Positions 6,571-6,854 of a stretch of 6,854 bases of DNA are shown here, piece after piece. The notes beneath the pieces are model-generated. The model searched no databases. It worked only from the letters and a program-made list of their open reading frames with translations, and was not told the DNA's origin. Made by a program: the position numbers and the translations under genes. This stretch comes from CAZGSG01 sp964528095 (GTDB lineage: Bacteria; Bacteroidota; Bacteroidia; Chitinophagales; Chitinophagaceae): contig CAZGSG010000320.1 in NCBI GenBank assembly GCA_964528095.1, positions 1-6,854 of the forward strand, written 5' to 3'. Every line of letters starts with the position of its first letter. Position 1 is the first letter of the stretch.

Positions 6571-6589
6571 ATTTTCACGGAGTGAAAAT
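6571..6589. repeat. Perfect 8-bp hairpin with 3-base loop
   Basis: ATTTTCAC (6571-6578), loop GGA, then GTGAAAAT (6582-6589). No U-tract follows on either strand, so it does not look like an intrinsic terminator. The right arm directly abuts the first copy of the three-copy repeat. Confidence 0.7.
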
Positions 6590-6654
6590 TCTCCTTAGCT
6601 CAAAACATGTACAAATAGCCAAGTTCTTCCTTAGCTCATTTTCTCCGTTAGCTC
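6589..6654. repeat. Three imperfect direct repeats of about 14 bases
   Basis: TTCTCCTTAGCTC (6589-6601), TTCTTCCTTAGCTC (6624-6637) and TTCTCCGTTAGCTC (6641-6654) share the pattern TTC(T)TCC(G)TTAGCTC. The shared TTAGCTC cores start 36 and 17 bases apart. The irregular spacing and small copy number exclude a CRISPR array. The repeats could be binding sites or part of a structured RNA. Confidence 0.6.
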
Positions 6655-6854
6655 CTTTGAAACACCTGTCAAAATTCAGAAGGCACAAAAAATAAGATCG
6701 GCCCGGGATGACATTAAAAAGGTTGAGTTCATTTGCGCATGCAAGAAATTAAATTATTGAGATATAAGGCACCGGTCGTTTAATGAAAAAATAATTTTAA
6801 GATAAATCATACTAATAGAGCCGGCGCTGATTATTTCAGGTCAAGTTTTATTTG

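Larger units (their letters stand above)
6492..6854. other. Non-coding right end, 363 bases
   Basis: I find no convincing open frame here. The stretch is AT-rich, with homopolymer runs near 6512-6542. It contains a perfect hairpin (6571-6589) and three short direct repeats (6589-6654), listed separately. No strong intrinsic terminator for the lipoprotein gene is visible; GGTGTA (6519-6524) and TACACC (6549-6554) could pair, but over a 24-base loop and without a following U-tract. At the very edge the minus strand reads Gln-Ile-Lys-Leu-Asp-Leu-Lys-stop (6854-6831), which could be the tail of a gene lying to the right, but eight codons cannot show this. Confidence 0.6.

Noticed and set aside
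6589..6654. CRISPR-like array
   Set aside because: Only three short, unequal copies with uneven spacing, and no cas genes in the window.
6831..6854. 3' end of a minus-strand gene at the right edge
   Set aside because: Seven codons plus a stop are compatible with this but cannot be told from chance. Sequence to the right is needed.

Overview
The window looks like Bacteroidota chromosome, most likely from the Chitinophagaceae or a near relative. The reasons are AT-leaning coding sequence, no clear Shine-Dalgarno sequences ahead of starts, candidate promoters of the TTG/TAnnTTTG type, and a lipoprotein whose mature N-terminus resembles the Bacteroidota surface-export signal. Placement below phylum is an inference from protein flavour only. 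Two runs of exactly 10 Ns (1899-1908 and 2267-2276) show that this is a gapped scaffold, and both fall inside one gene.

Left half, all on the minus strand and transcribed right to left. A three-gene operon encodes a circularly permuted ATP-grasp ligase (1762-3156, broken only by the two N runs), an alpha-E domain protein (764-1705) and a transglutaminase-like cysteine peptidase (754 to the window edge, C-terminus missing). This trio is a recurrent bacterial cluster, often accompanied by the proteasome-like peptidase Anbu, and is predicted to make and process a peptide or peptide-like tag. Its product is unknown. Upstream, on the same strand and separated by a good intrinsic terminator, is a lipid-anchored alpha/beta-hydrolase (3291-4148).

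Right half, on the plus strand. A divergent promoter region (4149-4323) leads into a trypsin/HtrA-type serine protease (4324-5724). It has large insertions, a C-terminal TPR-like stretch and a terminal membrane helix in place of a PDZ domain. A lipoprotein of unrecognised family follows (5802-6491). The last 363 bases hold no convincing gene but carry a perfect hairpin and a three-copy short repeat.

The most useful results are these. The two N runs can be sized from family alignment (about 54 and 20 bases), and both sizes restore the reading frame exactly. The amidoligase cluster predicts what should lie just beyond the left edge. The serine protease has an unusual architecture. I see no mobile element, CRISPR array, tRNA or rRNA.
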